Assembly: GCF_027107535.1 (NCBI RefSeq)
Contig: NZ_CP114283.1
Location: 5,146,001-5,210,000 of the forward strand
Direction of reading: 5' to 3'
Source: Streptomyces aurantiacus
GTDB lineage: Bacteria; Actinomycetota; Actinomycetes; Streptomycetales; Streptomycetaceae
Length of the DNA: 64,000 bases
The notes under the pieces are model-generated. The model was not told where the DNA came from, searched no databases, and saw only the letters and a program-made list of their open reading frames with translations. Positions 52,486 through 62,445 of this stretch are shown here, in pieces. Made by a program: the position numbers and the translations under genes. Within the stretch, counting starts at the first letter, position 1; each line of letters opens with the position of its first letter.

Positions 52486-52724
52486 CGATGAAGTGTCCCT
52501 TCGTCATGCGTGGCCATCAAGTCGCCTCTGGGACACACGATCGCCGCGCATCGATATCATCGTTCATCCGGTAGGCCACCCCCTGGCGGTGAGGATGGCG
52601 ACACCATGGGACATCGCCGCGTTAAGGCTGATGTTCCTCCGGTCCGGCCCAGCGCTCAGGGCGATGACCGTCACGGCACCGGCGCAGATCAGCCTCGCTA
52701 TCGCGGCGAGTCCTTTGACACGGC

Positions 52725-53015
52725 TCACGGGTCGGCGCTGAAGTGGTCCATGATTTCGTCGCTGCAGTCGTACGCGCCGACCGGGGTTCGCGTGAAGGAC
52801 AACACGCCGTCGTCATTGCCTTCCTGCTTGGCTTTGGCCAGTTGCGTCTCGATGTCCGCGATGTACTCGGCGCACTCGGCGCTGACGGGCTTCTCGGGCT
52901 GCGGGTCAGGCGCCGGGGAGGCGTTGAGTGCGGCGGTGGCGGCTATGGCGGCCGCGCATAGCACCGCCCACGCGGCAACCCACGTGCGGCGACTCATCCG
53001 TAACGGCTTCGGCAT
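52725..53015 (-). CDS. Small exported or membrane-anchored protein
   Basis: A 96-aa protein with a basic N-terminus (KPLRMSRRTW) and one hydrophobic segment (VAAWAVLCAAAIAATAAL), then a charged domain with two cysteines (AECAEYIADIETQLAKAK, AYDCSDEIMDHF). It is a type found on Streptomyces mobile DNA; function unknown. ATG 53015, or 52997 as an alternative. The 239 bases between it and adk show nothing. Confidence 0.6.
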   Translation of the reverse strand: MPKPLRMSRRTWVAAWAVLCAAAIAATAALNASPAPDPQPEKPVSAECAEYIADIETQLAKAKQEGNDDGVLSFTRTPVGAYDCSDEIMDHFSADP

Positions 53016-53330
53016 CCAGGCATCCTAGGAGCACCGCGCGGGCTGGCGGTGGTTGGTGTTGCCAGCTGCGGGCGCTGACGGTGCCCGGCGAATGAGGGCT
53101 CGCTGGGCGCCTGGAGCGCATGAGGAGGCCGCCACGGCGGATCACCGGCGCTGGCTCGTCCACGGCCCGAAGGACGGCTTCGGCGCGACCGGGGCTCGTC
53201 ATCACCATCAGACACCTACCCACCCAACAACGTGACAGCGCCGCGCGACCTGTTCCCGCATCGTCTCGGCCTGCGCAGTGATCTCGCGTTCCCGCTCCTC
53301 CAGCCGCGCCGAGCGTCAGCTCCGCACCGG
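53016..53330. other. No gene recognised
   Basis: About 315 bases; frames on both strands are low-complexity. It borders the end of the decayed IS5 element. Confidence 0.4.
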
Positions 53331-54161
53331 TCATGCGGTGCGCCAGACCGGTGTGGTCGCCCCGGTCAGCCGACGCAGTATCACCGCGGTCATCGCCCAG
53401 TACACCCGCGACTCCGAACTGCGGGGCAGATGCTCGTAGTCGCGCACCAGCCTGCGGTGCAGCATCAAGATCCCATAGGCGCGTTCCACGACCCACCGCT
53501 TGGCCTGGGGAACGAACCCGGTCTGCGCGGGATTGCGCTCCACGACCTCCACCCCGATGCCCACCTTCTCCCCGTGCGCGACGACGGCGTTCCTGAAGCC
53601 CTGGTCGATCAGGGCCTTCTCCACGGCGTCGGTGTCGGCGGCGGCCTTGTCCAGCAGCGCGATCCCGACGGCGTTCTCGTGCGCCGACGCGGGCACCTCG
53701 ACCACCGCGATCACCAACCCCAAAACGTCAACGGCCAGGCCGCGCCTGCGGCCCGGTACCTCATTTGCCGCATCACGCCCCGTCGACTCAGCGGGCACTC
53801 CGGCCGCCGCGTGCACCCTCTGGGCGTCGAGCACCACCAGGCTCGGGTCCGCCTTCCGACGCGCCATTTCCCGCACCTGTCAACGCAGCAGATCGTGAAT
53901 GGTCTGATCGATGCCGTCGTCACGCCAGGTGCAGAAGTAGCACTTCACCGCGCCGGGCGGCGGAGAGTCGTGCGGGAGCAGCTCCCACTGACAACCGGTC
54001 CGACCCTGCTAGAGCAGCGCGTTGACGATCTCCCGCATCTCGTACCGGCCCCGATGGCCGCTGGCCGAGGGATGCGCGGCCTTCCACGCAGCGATCACCG
54101 GCTCGCCCAGCGACCACTGCTCGTGGGACAGATGGGTCTTGTAGGGCTTGCGCTCGCTCAC
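53331..54161 (-). pseudogene. IS5-family transposase with two nonsense mutations
   Basis: From a GTG at 54161 the frame reads KPYKTHLSHEQWSLGEPVIA and MREIVNALL, then a TAG where relatives have Tyr, QGRTGCQWELLPHDSPPPGA, a TGA where relatives have Trp (IHDLLR-stop-QVRE), and then the catalytic part ADPSLVVLDAQRVHAAAGVP, VVERNPAQTGFVPQAKRWVV and MLHRRLVRDYEHLP. There is no frameshift; both stops are single-base changes. Confidence 0.85.
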
Positions 54162-54369
54162 GCTGCCCAGCCCAACATGCCCATGGCCGCCAACCGACCG
54201 GGATGCCGCACCGCCACACGCTCAGGCGACGACAAAACTCCTGTCTACTCTCATTCCTCCCCCCTAGGTATCCGTAAGAGCGCGGTCCTCAGCGACGCTC
54301 TAATACTGGCCTCAGGTTGATCGGGGACAATGAGCGGCAAAAACATCGACTGGAAGGGGGCGGGCCGGC

Positions 54370-55062
54370 GTGCGGATCATGATCGCGGATGATGACGTGG
54401 CCATCCGTGAGTCGCTGGAGCGGGTGCTCCAGGTCGAGGGTTACGACACCAGCACCGTCGCCAACGGTCTCGCCGTGCTCGACGGAGTCGGTGGGGCCAG
54501 CGGTGACACGCTGGATCTGCTGCTCCTCGACGTGATGATGCCCCGCCTCGGCGGGTTGGAGACCTGCCGGCGGTTGCGGGCCGCGGGTCGGGATCTGCCG
54601 GTGCTGATGCTGACCGCCCGTGACCAGGTCTCCGACCGGGTCGCGGGGCTGGACGCGGGCGCCGACGACTACCTGCCCAAGCCGTTCGCCACCGAGGAGT
54701 TGCTGGCCCGGGTACGGGCCCTGCTGCGCCGGCGCACGCCGACCGACGGGGAGTCGCAGATCCTGTCGTTCGCCGACGTCCGGCTCGATCCCGACAGGTT
54801 CGAGGCGTGGCGGGGCGAGCGGCCGCTGCGCCTGACCCGGACCGAGTTCTCCCTCCTGCAGGTCCTCGTGTGCAACGCGACCCGGGTCTTGACCCGCGAC
54901 GCGCTGTTCGAGGCGATCTGGGGCTTCGGCATGAGTTCCACCGCCAACAACCTCCAGGTATACGTGAGTTACCTGCGCCGCAAGATGGAGGCCGAGGGTG
55001 AGCCGCGATTGATCTACACGCTGCGCGGCCTGGGATACACGTTGCGGGAGACTCCTCCGTGA
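54370..55062 (+). CDS. OmpR-family response regulator (MprA-like)
   Basis: A 230-aa regulator beginning at a GTG ([20 protein letters not shown]). Phosphorylation site Asp54 in [13 protein letters not shown]; conserved Lys in ADDYLPKPF. The C-terminal winged helix is [20 protein letters not shown] and [13 protein letters not shown]. The stop overlaps the kinase start (GTGA). The pair resembles mycobacterial MprAB-type envelope-stress systems. Confidence 0.9.
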   Translation: MRIMIADDDVAIRESLERVLQVEGYDTSTVANGLAVLDGVGGASGDTLDLLLLDVMMPRLGGLETCRRLRAAGRDLPVLMLTARDQVSDRVAGLDAGADDYLPKPFATEELLARVRALLRRRTPTDGESQILSFADVRLDPDRFEAWRGERPLRLTRTEFSLLQVLVCNATRVLTRDALFEAIWGFGMSSTANNLQVYVSYLRRKMEAEGEPRLIYTLRGLGYTLRETPP

Positions 55063-56510
55063 GCAGGCCCGTCGGCCGGGAGCCGCGCCGGCTGACCCGA
55101 TGGTGGCGCCGGCGGTCCCTGCGGGCCAGGCTGACGGTGATCGCGGCGACGGCCATCGCGGTCAGCGTGTTCGCGGCCTTCCAGGTGGCCAGCGAGCTAC
55201 TGGACTGGGAGCTGCAGGACTCCGCCGAGAATCAGCTACGCGCCGACTCCCGCGTCCTGGCGACGAACGCGGAGCGCGCCGGTCTGGCGCAGGTCCAGCT
55301 ACCGCCGTATCCCGGATCCGGTCGGCTGGTGCGGGTCGTCCTGCCCGACGGCTCGATCCGGACGCCGGCCGGCCAACCCGCGCTGCCCCCGGTCAGCGAG
55401 CACGCCGGGCGTGTGGCGCAGGGCGCGTCGGCCGACCTGATGGAGTCGAACGACAGCGACGACGACGGCTACCTCATCTACACGCTGCGGGCGGGCGACG
55501 GCGCGGTCCAGGTGGCCCGCGTCGTCGACGACAGCCCGATCAACCGGTTCGGGTTGGGCATGCTGCTGATCGGGCTGCTCTGCGTGGTCGGCGGCGCCCT
55601 TGTCGGGCGGACCGTGGCGCGGACCGGGCTGGCACCGATCGACCGGCTGACCGCCGCCGCGGTACGTGTCGCGCACACCCGGGATCTCGACGCCGACATC
55701 CCGGATGAGGGCGGTGGGGAGATCCGGCGGCTGATCCAGTCGATCAACGACATGCTCGCCGCGCTCCGGGACTCCCGGCGGGCCCAGCGGCTGCTCGCCG
55801 AGGACGCCGCCCACGAGCTCAAGACCCCGCTCACCAGCCTGCGCCTCAACGTCGAGCTGCTGATGCGGCTCGATCGGCGCGGCACCCTGGACAGCGCGCT
55901 GCCGGCGGAGAGCCGGACCCGGCTGCTCAACGATCTCGGCGCCCAGGTGGCCGAATTGAGCACCCTTGCCGCCGAACTGACCGACCTGGCGCGCGGTGAC
56001 GTCAGCGACGAGAGCACCGAGGTGCTCGACCTCGCCGACGTGGTGGTGGCCGCCGCGACCCGGGCGCGTTCCCGCATGCCCGACATCGAGGTCGCGCTCG
56101 ACGTGACCTCTGTGTGGGTGAGCGGGCGTCCCGCTGCGCTCGAGCGGGCGGTGCTCAACCTCATCGACAACGCCGGCAAGTGGTCCCCCGCGGACCAGCC
56201 GGTCCAGGTCCGGCTCCGGGCCGAGGGCGCGTCGGCGGTGCTCGAGGTCGACGACGCCGGGCCGGGCATCGACGCCGCCGACGTACCGCGGGTGTTCGAC
56301 CGGTTCTACCGTGCCGACAGCGCCCGGGCGTTGCCGGGATCCGGTCTGGGGCTGTCGATCGTGCAGCGGGTCGTCGACGCCCACGGCGGCCGGGCCACCG
56401 TCGCCCGCTCCGCACGCGGTGGCGCGCTGCTTCGGGTCGACCTTCCGGCCGCGGCCCCGCCTGCCCCGATCGCGCGGCTCACCGCCGGGGAGGACACCGC
56501 GGTGCGCTGA
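55059..56510 (+). CDS. Sensor histidine kinase (MprB-like)
   Basis: A 483-aa kinase coupled to the response regulator by GTGA. Membrane helices at about 24-45 and 165-188 flank an extracytosolic sensor of about 120 residues rich in Asp/Ser. HAMP domain follows ([20 protein letters not shown]), then the H-box [15 protein letters not shown] (His252), N-box [10 protein letters not shown], and G-boxes [11 protein letters not shown] and [14 protein letters not shown]. The 3' end is involved in a 94-bp tandem duplication. Confidence 0.92.
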   Translation: MSRPVGREPRRLTRWWRRRSLRARLTVIAATAIAVSVFAAFQVASELLDWELQDSAENQLRADSRVLATNAERAGLAQVQLPPYPGSGRLVRVVLPDGSIRTPAGQPALPPVSEHAGRVAQGASADLMESNDSDDDGYLIYTLRAGDGAVQVARVVDDSPINRFGLGMLLIGLLCVVGGALVGRTVARTGLAPIDRLTAAAVRVAHTRDLDADIPDEGGGEIRRLIQSINDMLAALRDSRRAQRLLAEDAAHELKTPLTSLRLNVELLMRLDRRGTLDSALPAESRTRLLNDLGAQVAELSTLAAELTDLARGDVSDESTEVLDLADVVVAAATRARSRMPDIEVALDVTSVWVSGRPAALERAVLNLIDNAGKWSPADQPVQVRLRAEGASAVLEVDDAGPGIDAADVPRVFDRFYRADSARALPGSGLGLSIVQRVVDAHGGRATVARSARGGALLRVDLPAAAPPAPIARLTAGEDTAVR

Positions 56511-56660
56511 CCCGCCCCGGCGGCGCGGCGCAGGACAAGGGACGGCGGCCCTCGGGCATGGCCTCGCGCGGCTCACCGTCGGGGCAGGACACCGTGATGC
56601 GCCGACTCCAGCCCCGGCGCGTGGCGCAGGACCAGAGGGCGGCGACCGTCGGGCCCATGA
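56471..56660. repeat. Imperfect 94-bp tandem duplication over the kinase 3' end
   Basis: Unit A (56471-56564) starts CGCGCGGCTCACCGCCGGGG inside the kinase gene; unit B (56565-56660) starts CGCGCGGCTCACCGTCGGGG and has the same order of blocks (GGACACCG, GCGCMGAC, GGCGCAGGAC). Identity is roughly 75-80%. The second unit is outside the gene, so the duplication arose at the gene end. Confidence 0.75.
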
Positions 56661-56697
56661 AAAAAATCCGGGACGGGCTTGAGGCCCCGTCCCGGAT
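56660..56697 (-). terminator. Rho-independent terminator of the MMPL gene
   Basis: On the minus strand ATCCGGGACGGG pairs with CCCGTCCCGGAT (56697-56686 and 56677-56666), an exact 12-bp stem with an 8-base loop, directly followed by a run of T (the AAAAAAA at 56660-56666 on the plus strand). It begins about 20 bases after the transporter's stop. It also separates the gene from the convergent kinase gene. Confidence 0.9.
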
Positions 56698-56716
56698 CTC
56701 GTCAGTGCCGCCGTGC

Positions 56717-58867
56717 TCACCGTTGCAGCGCGGGCTCCTCGTCGTCGGCGAGCGGCTGTTGACCGTCCGGCAGCTCCGCCGTTGGACGGGACAGCCGGCT
56801 CGGCCACCAGATCCGCCGGCCGATCAGCAGGGTGAGGGCAGGCACCAGGACCGACCGCACCAGCAGGGCGTCGAGCAGCACGCCGAAAGCGACCAGGAAC
56901 CCGACCTCGATCAGCATCACCAGCGGAAGTGTGGCGAGGACCGCGAACGTGGCCGCCAGGACCAGGCCTGCCGAGGTGATGACGCCGCCGGTGGCCGAGA
57001 GGGCTTTGAGCATGCCCTCTCTGGTGCCGAGACGCACGGTCTCCTCCCGGGCCCGGCTGGCCAGGAAGATGTTGTAGTCGACGCCGAGCGCCACCAGGAA
57101 CAGGAATGCCAGCAGCGGCACCGAATAGTCGATGCCCTTGAACCCGAGGATCGTGTCGAAGACGAACACGCTGCCGCCGAAGGCTGCGGCGAATGAGACG
57201 ATCACGGTGGCCATCAGGACCAGCGGGGCCAGGATCGCGCGCAGCAGCAGCCCGAGGACGATCAGGACGACGGCGAGCACCAGCGGGATCACCAGCTTCT
57301 CGTCGCGCTTGGTGGTCACCTCGGTGTCGAGGTTCTCCGCACTCGGCCCGCCGACGATCGCCTCCGCCCCGCTCACCGCGTGCACGGCGGTGCGCACCCG
57401 CTTGATCGTGTCGTACTCTGCGACGGTGTCCGGCGCGTCCTTCGGGAACACGGAGATGTTGGCCCAGCCGCCGCTGGTCTGCTCCGGGATGGCCAGGGCC
57501 ACACCGCGAGTGTCCTTGACGATGTCGAGCACCCGCTCCTGGTGCGCCGGCCGCGTGAAGATCGTCATCGGCTGGCCACCGAGCTCCGGGAAGTGCTGGC
57601 GGAGAACGGTGAAGCCGGAGACCGACTCCGGCGCGGACAGGAACTGGTCCTGCTCCCGCAGGGCGCCGGTGTTGCCCGCCAGCCCGAGGGCGAGCACGCC
57701 GAGGACTCCGAGCGAGCCGAGCGTCGCCACCCACCGGCGGCGGCTGATGGCGGTGCCGAGCCGTCCCCACAGCCCCGGCTTCTCCTCCACGGCCGTACTG
57801 AACCGCGGAACGGCCGGCCAGAAGATCCGCCTGCCGAGCACCACGAGCACCGCCGGGAACAGCGTCAGCATGGCCACCAGCGCGCACAGGATGCCGGCCG
57901 CACCGATCGGGCCCAACCCGCTGGTGCTGTTCAGGTCCGCGACGAGCAGACAGAGCAGGCCGGCGACCACGGTGGCCGCGGACGCGACGATGGCCGGCGC
58001 CGCGCCGCGTAGCGCGTGGACCATAGCGACCCGGACGTTTTCATGGTGGTGCAGCGCCTCCCGATATCGAGCGATGAGCAACAGCGCGTAGTCCGTGCCG
58101 ACGCCGAATACCAGGATCGTCAGCAGCGCCGAGTTCTGGTCGTTGACCACGATGCCGAAGCCCTTGACGAGCAGGTAGACGGTCCCCATCGAGGTCAGCG
58201 CGGCCGCGCCGACGGCCACCAGCGGGATGATCCACAACACCGGGCTGCGGTAGGTGAGGATGAGCAGGACCGTGACGACGACGATGGTGGTGAGGAGGAC
58301 CTGCACGTCGATGCCGTCGAACACGGCATCCATGTCGCCGTCGATCGCGCCCGGGCCGGTCACGTCGAGTTCCAGGCCGGAGGGACGGTCCTTCGCGGTG
58401 TCTCGCAACGGGCCGACGATGTCCTCCGGTGCGCCGTAGGTCGTGCTCACCTCGAGGGTGAACATCATCGCCTTGCGGTCGGTGGAGGGGCTCGTCGGTG
58501 AGCCCTCGTCGTCCTCGCCGGCCGCCGCCGTCGCTTTCGGCGGGTACCGCTTGGCAAGGGTGTTGTAGTGGCGCTCGACCGTCGCGCGGTCGGCGTCGGT
58601 CATGCCGCCGGCGCGGTGGTACACGAAGACGAACGTGTTGTTGTCACCGCCGGGGAGACTGTCGTCCAGCACCGCCACCTTGGTGGACTCGGCACTGGCC
58701 GGCAGGGTGTCCACGGCGCTGTCGGTGGTGACCGAGCTCAACTTTCCGCTCAGCGGCACCATGCCCGCCGCCAGCACCAGCCACAAGCCAATCACCAACC
58801 ATGGCACCCACCGGCCTGCCAACCGACCGGCCGGCGCTTTCCCGGACGGCGCTGCGTTGACTGCCAT
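56717..58867 (-). CDS. MMPL-family (RND) transporter
   Basis: A 716-aa inner-membrane transporter with about 11-12 helices. First helix WVPWLVIGLWLVLAAGMVPL, then a large extracytosolic loop (DSLPGGDNNTFVFVYHRAGG), a five-helix block with GVGTDYALLLIARYREALH, a second loop, and another block with ALGVDYNIFLASRAREE. The paired GxxxDYxxxL motifs are the MMPL hallmark. These proteins export lipids or hydrophobic compounds using proton motive force. The start at 58867 has AGGAGG 8 bases upstream. Convergent with the MprAB-like system, which may control it. Confidence 0.92.
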   Translation of the reverse strand: MAVNAAPSGKAPAGRLAGRWVPWLVIGLWLVLAAGMVPLSGKLSSVTTDSAVDTLPASAESTKVAVLDDSLPGGDNNTFVFVYHRAGGMTDADRATVERHYNTLAKRYPPKATAAAGEDDEGSPTSPSTDRKAMMFTLEVSTTYGAPEDIVGPLRDTAKDRPSGLELDVTGPGAIDGDMDAVFDGIDVQVLLTTIVVVTVLLILTYRSPVLWIIPLVAVGAAALTSMGTVYLLVKGFGIVVNDQNSALLTILVFGVGTDYALLLIARYREALHHHENVRVAMVHALRGAAPAIVASAATVVAGLLCLLVADLNSTSGLGPIGAAGILCALVAMLTLFPAVLVVLGRRIFWPAVPRFSTAVEEKPGLWGRLGTAISRRRWVATLGSLGVLGVLALGLAGNTGALREQDQFLSAPESVSGFTVLRQHFPELGGQPMTIFTRPAHQERVLDIVKDTRGVALAIPEQTSGGWANISVFPKDAPDTVAEYDTIKRVRTAVHAVSGAEAIVGGPSAENLDTEVTTKRDEKLVIPLVLAVVLIVLGLLLRAILAPLVLMATVIVSFAAAFGGSVFVFDTILGFKGIDYSVPLLAFLFLVALGVDYNIFLASRAREETVRLGTREGMLKALSATGGVITSAGLVLAATFAVLATLPLVMLIEVGFLVAFGVLLDALLVRSVLVPALTLLIGRRIWWPSRLSRPTAELPDGQQPLADDEEPALQR

Positions 58868-58953
58868 CACTAGCCTCCTACATACGGGTTGCATCGCTTA
58901 TCTGGATGCCTACTTCCTACCGAGCGAACCTGAGACGACTGTTAGTACGGTGC

Positions 58954-59357
58954 TCAGGCCGGTGGGCCGAACCGTGTGCCCAGCGCACGCACCAGCGTGG
59001 TGGCGTCGAGGTCCTGCCCGGTAAGCAAGGCCCAGGGCCCAGGCGACACAGCCGTCGGGCCGGATGAGCAACGCGTCGACGTCCACCCGGTCCGTGCGGG
59101 CAGTGACGGTGTTGACCCGTCCGGTCCACGCGGCCGCGGCGTCGCGGACCTCCGCGCGGTCGACGAGGTCGAGCAGGAGCCCACGACCCTCACGCAGCAG
59201 CTCCGCCGACCGGGTCACCGCGGTCACGATGTCCGGGTCGGGCCGCTCCAGCGTCAACTTCATGTCCGGGCACAGGGTGCCGAGGAGCCGGTGGTCGTCG
59301 CCCAGGTCGTACCGGACGTCCATGTCGGCGACGTACCGGCGGGCGTCGTCCTGGCAG
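58954..59357 (-). pseudogene. FAD-dependent aromatic hydroxylase, C-terminal fragment
   Basis: Reads DARRYVADMDVRYDLGDDHR, LLREGRGLLLDLVDRAEVRD, TARTDRVDVDALLIRPDGCV and AWAL, then in the next frame GQDLDATTLVRALGTRFGPP. This is the thioredoxin-like C-terminal domain of PheA/TfdB-type flavin hydroxylases with a frameshift near 59030. The FAD-binding body is missing; the fragment adjoins an IS30 remnant. Confidence 0.7.
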
Positions 59358-59399
59358 CATCACATCACCCAACACCAGCTCGCCCTTTGACATAGAAGC

Positions 59400-59561
59400 G
59401 TCAACGGACTGCTCCGGCAGTACTTCCCCAAGGGCACCAACATGTCCGTCCCTACCCGCGAGCACCTCGAGGCCGTCGCCGCCCAACTCAACAGACGCCC
59501 ACGCAAAACGCTCGGCTGGGAAACCTCAGCCGAGCGCCTGCTTAAACTGCTCGCGGCCTGA
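59400..59561 (+). pseudogene. IS30-family transposase C-terminal fragment
   Basis: VNGLLRQYFPKGTNMSVPTR, then LEAVAAQLNRRPRKTLGWET and SAERLLKLLAA-stop: the last 53 residues of an IS30 transposase, including the third catalytic region's tail. Nothing upstream remains. The interval 59562-59774 shows no gene. Confidence 0.85.
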
Positions 59562-59773
59562 TCAACACGACCACGTGTTGCGACGATCCCTAGAAGCCGC
59601 CTCTCCCTCGTCCAGCCGGGGCTTTCATCCGGCACGCCCCCAGGGTTGTCGTTACCGGGCCAGGGTGATGGTGACCGGCTCGTTGGGGCAGCGGCTCAGC
59701 GTCTCCGAGAGCGGCTTCCTCACTCACGACGGACAGCCCACGGGTCTTGTCCGCACCCAGTCGCGAGCAATAG

Positions 59774-60274
59774 TCAAGACTTGTGGATGGGTTGACTTGC
59801 GGTAGAGCGCGGGCTCGATTGCGTGAGGTTGATTTTGGCCGTGTTGCGAATCCGCTTGGTGCGACCGTGCTCGACGAGGACCTCAATGGCCTCGGTGTTC
59901 GGACCGGCGGCGGTTTTGAGTTGGAGCCAGTCGGAGGACTCGAGCAAGGCGTCGCGGCGCCAGGGCTGCCCGAGCGTGATGGCGCGGAAGAGAGACCATT
60001 CCTGCAGGCGACGGGCCAGGAACGGATGGCGGGCGGTGACCTGGGTCATCCACTCGGCCCATGGCTCGTAGGCAGGGACGGGATGGATGTCGGTGGCCCG
60101 GCGGTCCAGGTGCCGCAGGACGGCGGACTGGGCCATCGTCTGGTCCGGATCAGTGAGGACTTCACTGACCAGGTCGGCCTCGTCGGCGTCAGAGACCTGC
60201 TCCAGCTCGCTCAGGTAGGCCGCGAAGCGGAGGTGCTCGGCCGGTTCCTCCTGCGGAGCGTTGTGGTAATTCAT
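59774..60274 (-). CDS. Accessory ORF of the IS256 element
   Basis: A 166-aa protein of no known family, starting NYHNAPQEEPAEHLRFAAYL at the ATG that overlaps the transposase stop (ATGA). It is rich in charged and aromatic residues (EPWAEWMTQVTARHPFLARR, EWSLFRAITLGQPWRR, SSDWLQLK) and soluble. Its stop lies in the inverted repeat, so the gene fills the space between transposase and element end. The tight coupling suggests it is a standard part of this IS group, perhaps a regulator or end-binding helper (inference). Confidence 0.7.
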   Translation of the reverse strand: MNYHNAPQEEPAEHLRFAAYLSELEQVSDADEADLVSEVLTDPDQTMAQSAVLRHLDRRATDIHPVPAYEPWAEWMTQVTARHPFLARRLQEWSLFRAITLGQPWRRDALLESSDWLQLKTAAGPNTEAIEVLVEHGRTKRIRNTAKINLTQSSPRSTASQPIHKS

Positions 60275-61635
60275 GCGGCCTGCTCCTGTCGCTCGACCAA
60301 GACGCCGTTTTCGAACGTGGCGCCCGCGCGGACGAGGGCGACGAGATGGGCGCCGGTGACCGCGCGCCAGCGGGCCTGGGCGGACTCGACGAGCTTGAAC
60401 ACCATCGCGAGGGCCGCGGCCGGGCTGCCGGCGCCGCGAGTGACCTTGGTGCGGAGTTTGACGGTGGAGAAGGTCGACTCGATCGGATTCGTGGTCCGCA
60501 GGTGGATCCAGTGCTCGGCCGGGAAGTCGTAGAACGCCAGCAGTTCCTCGGCGTCGTCGGTGATCTTCGCGACGGCCTTGGGCCACTTGGCGCCGTAGGT
60601 TTTCGCGAACGCCTCGATCGCCTTCTCGGCGTGGCCGCGGTCCTCGGCGTTGCAGATCTCCTGCATCGCCTTCGTCGCGCCCGGTTGTGCGGACTTCGGC
60701 AGGGCGTTCGTGACATTGCGGGCCTTGTGGACCCAGCACCGCTGGTGGCGGGCAGCCGGGAACACTTCCGTGAGTGCCTTCCACAGGCCCATCGCGCCGT
60801 CGCCGACGACCAGTTCGGGATCGCGCATGCCGCGTCGGCGGCAGTCGCGCAGCAGGTCGGCCCACGATTCGGTGGACTCGCGCAGCCCCTCGGCCAGTGC
60901 GATCAGTTCCTTGGTGCCGTCCAGGCGCACACCCATCAGCACCAGGACGCAGGAGTGCGCCTGCCCGAGCCGGACCTTGGGGTGCACCCCGTCCGCCCAC
61001 ACGTACACGTAGTCGGACTCGGTGAGGCCGCGCTGCTGGAAGGCGGCGTGGTCGTCGCTCCACTGCTTCGCCAGCCGGGTCACGGTGGCCGGCGACAGCC
61101 CCGCCGCCGAGCCGAGGAACTGCTCCAGCGCGGGCACGAAGTCCCCCGAGGACAGCCCGTGCAGGTAGAGCAGCGGCAGCACCTCACTGACCTTGGGCGA
61201 CTTGCGGCACCACGGCGGCAGGATCTTCGAGGAGAACCGCATCCGCTCGCCGGTGGCCGCGTCCACCCGCTTGTCGTTCACGCGCGGGGACGTGACCTCG
61301 ACGGCGCCTGCGGCGGTGGTCACGGTGCGGGACAGGTGGTGGCCGTTGCGGACCACCAGGCGGCGCCCGGCCTCATCCGTCTCAGCGGCCAACTCGGCTA
61401 TGTACTGGTTGACTTCGGCCTCCAGTGCGGCGGCGAGCATCCGCCGCGCGCCCTCGCGGACGATCTCGTCGATCAGGGAGCCGGACTCGGTGGAGCCGTC
61501 GGCGTTCACTACGCTGAGCACGGGCGTGCCTTCCCGACCCGCGCTGCGAACGCGGGCCTACTCGGTGACCATCACAGGATCATTCGGGAAGGTACGCCCT
61601 CCGCGTCCCTTCCCAGTGCTGATCCACAAGTCCTG
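59775..61635 (-). mobile_element. IS256-family element with a passenger ORF
   Basis: Ends are marked by GACTTGTGGAT at 59778-59788 and its exact complement ATCCACAAGTC at 61622-61632, with a few more matching bases outside. Between them lie the transposase and, overlapping by ATGA, a second gene that runs to the inverted repeat. I could not define a clean target duplication. Everything needed for movement appears intact. Confidence 0.8.
60271..61521 (-). CDS. IS256-family transposase (mutator type)
   Basis: A complete 416-aa DDE transposase. Catalytic Asp in YVYVWADGVHPKVRLG, Asp in ELVVGDGAMGLWKAL, and Glu in RTTNPIESTFSTVKLRTK; the RHQRCWVHKARNV motif is present. The N-terminal region (LAAALEAEVNQYIAELAAET, VRNGHHLSRTVTTAAG) is typical. 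It moves the element by copy-out of a circular intermediate. Confidence 0.94.
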   Translation of the reverse strand: MLSVVNADGSTESGSLIDEIVREGARRMLAAALEAEVNQYIAELAAETDEAGRRLVVRNGHHLSRTVTTAAGAVEVTSPRVNDKRVDAATGERMRFSSKILPPWCRKSPKVSEVLPLLYLHGLSSGDFVPALEQFLGSAAGLSPATVTRLAKQWSDDHAAFQQRGLTESDYVYVWADGVHPKVRLGQAHSCVLVLMGVRLDGTKELIALAEGLRESTESWADLLRDCRRRGMRDPELVVGDGAMGLWKALTEVFPAARHQRCWVHKARNVTNALPKSAQPGATKAMQEICNAEDRGHAEKAIEAFAKTYGAKWPKAVAKITDDAEELLAFYDFPAEHWIHLRTTNPIESTFSTVKLRTKVTRGAGSPAAALAMVFKLVESAQARWRAVTGAHLVALVRAGATFENGVLVERQEQAA

Positions 61636-61649
61636 AGCATTGCTCCGCG

Positions 61650-61877
61650 CCGGACTACCGGCAGCTCGTGGAGCTACTGGAAGCCGAACTCCCCGATGGC
61701 GGGGCGGAGTTGATGGCGAAGGAGATGACGGCCCGGCGCGGGCTCGAGCCGGTGCCGGCGACAATCGAGGGGGTGCGGTCGAAGGCGAAGCGGCTGGTCG
61801 AGCGGGGCTGGCTGGCCCTCTCGCCGTCGGGCCGGTTCATGCCGCGAGTGTCGTCCGCTCCTGACGCGGCGTCCTGA
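61650..61877 (+). pseudogene. C-terminal fragment of a Streptomyces conserved protein
   Basis: Reads YRQLVELLEAELPDGGAELM, AKEMTARRGLEPVPATIEGV and RSKAKRLVERGWLALSPSGR. It looks like a winged-helix C-terminus often found in Streptomyces hypothetical proteins. It begins directly behind the IS256 element and lacks its start, so the insertion or an earlier event removed the N-terminal part. Confidence 0.45.
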
Positions 61878-62190
61878 TCGTCTGGTCGGCGGCAGTGATG
61901 CGGGCCAGGCGGCGGGCCATGAGCATGCTCGCCGAGAAGGGGATGAACGCCTCGCTGCTGGCGGGCAGCGTCTCGTAGTCCCGGGCCAGACGCCTCGTGC
62001 GCAACAGCCACCCCAGAGTTCGCTCCACCACCCACCGTCTGGGCAGCACCACGAACCCGGTCATGTCATCGCTGCGCTTGACGATCTGCAGGGTGAGCTG
62101 GAGTTTCTCCTTCGCCCAGTCGACGAGGGATCCGGTGTAGTCGCCGCCGATCAGTGAGCCGGATCCGTCCACCTTCACCTGCTCCGGCAG
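61837..62190 (-). pseudogene. IS5-family transposase C-terminal fragment
   Basis: [60 protein letters not shown] and [12 protein letters not shown]: the last third of an IS5 transposase with the catalytic Glu in VVERTLGW. Upstream (62190-62445) the frame goes on into unrelated sequence without the first two catalytic residues. Confidence 0.82.
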
Positions 62191-62445
62191 CCTGGTTGGA
62201 CCCTGCTCCGGCTGCCAGCGCAACACCCACCAATACGGCAGCGGCGGCCTGCCCCTGTGCCAGTGGTGCCTGACCACCGCCCGGGAAGGCTGGGGTGCCG
62301 GCGTCCGCTTCAACAACACCCGCACACAAGCAAACTGACCAGCAGAGCTGGCCGCAGGCCATCGCGGATTCCTCCGTACGGCATGGACCCGAGGCAGACA
62401 AAAGGACAAGGGTGTGGCTCTCCTGCAGTGAGATCGTTCAGGCCG

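Noticed and set aside
55299..57887. 862-codon leftward ORF over kinase, terminator and transporter
   Set aside because: It is the wrong frame in all parts; the MMPL gene is read in a different minus frame and the kinase on the plus strand.
60346..61713. 455-codon rightward ORF
   Set aside because: Antisense to the IS256 transposase.
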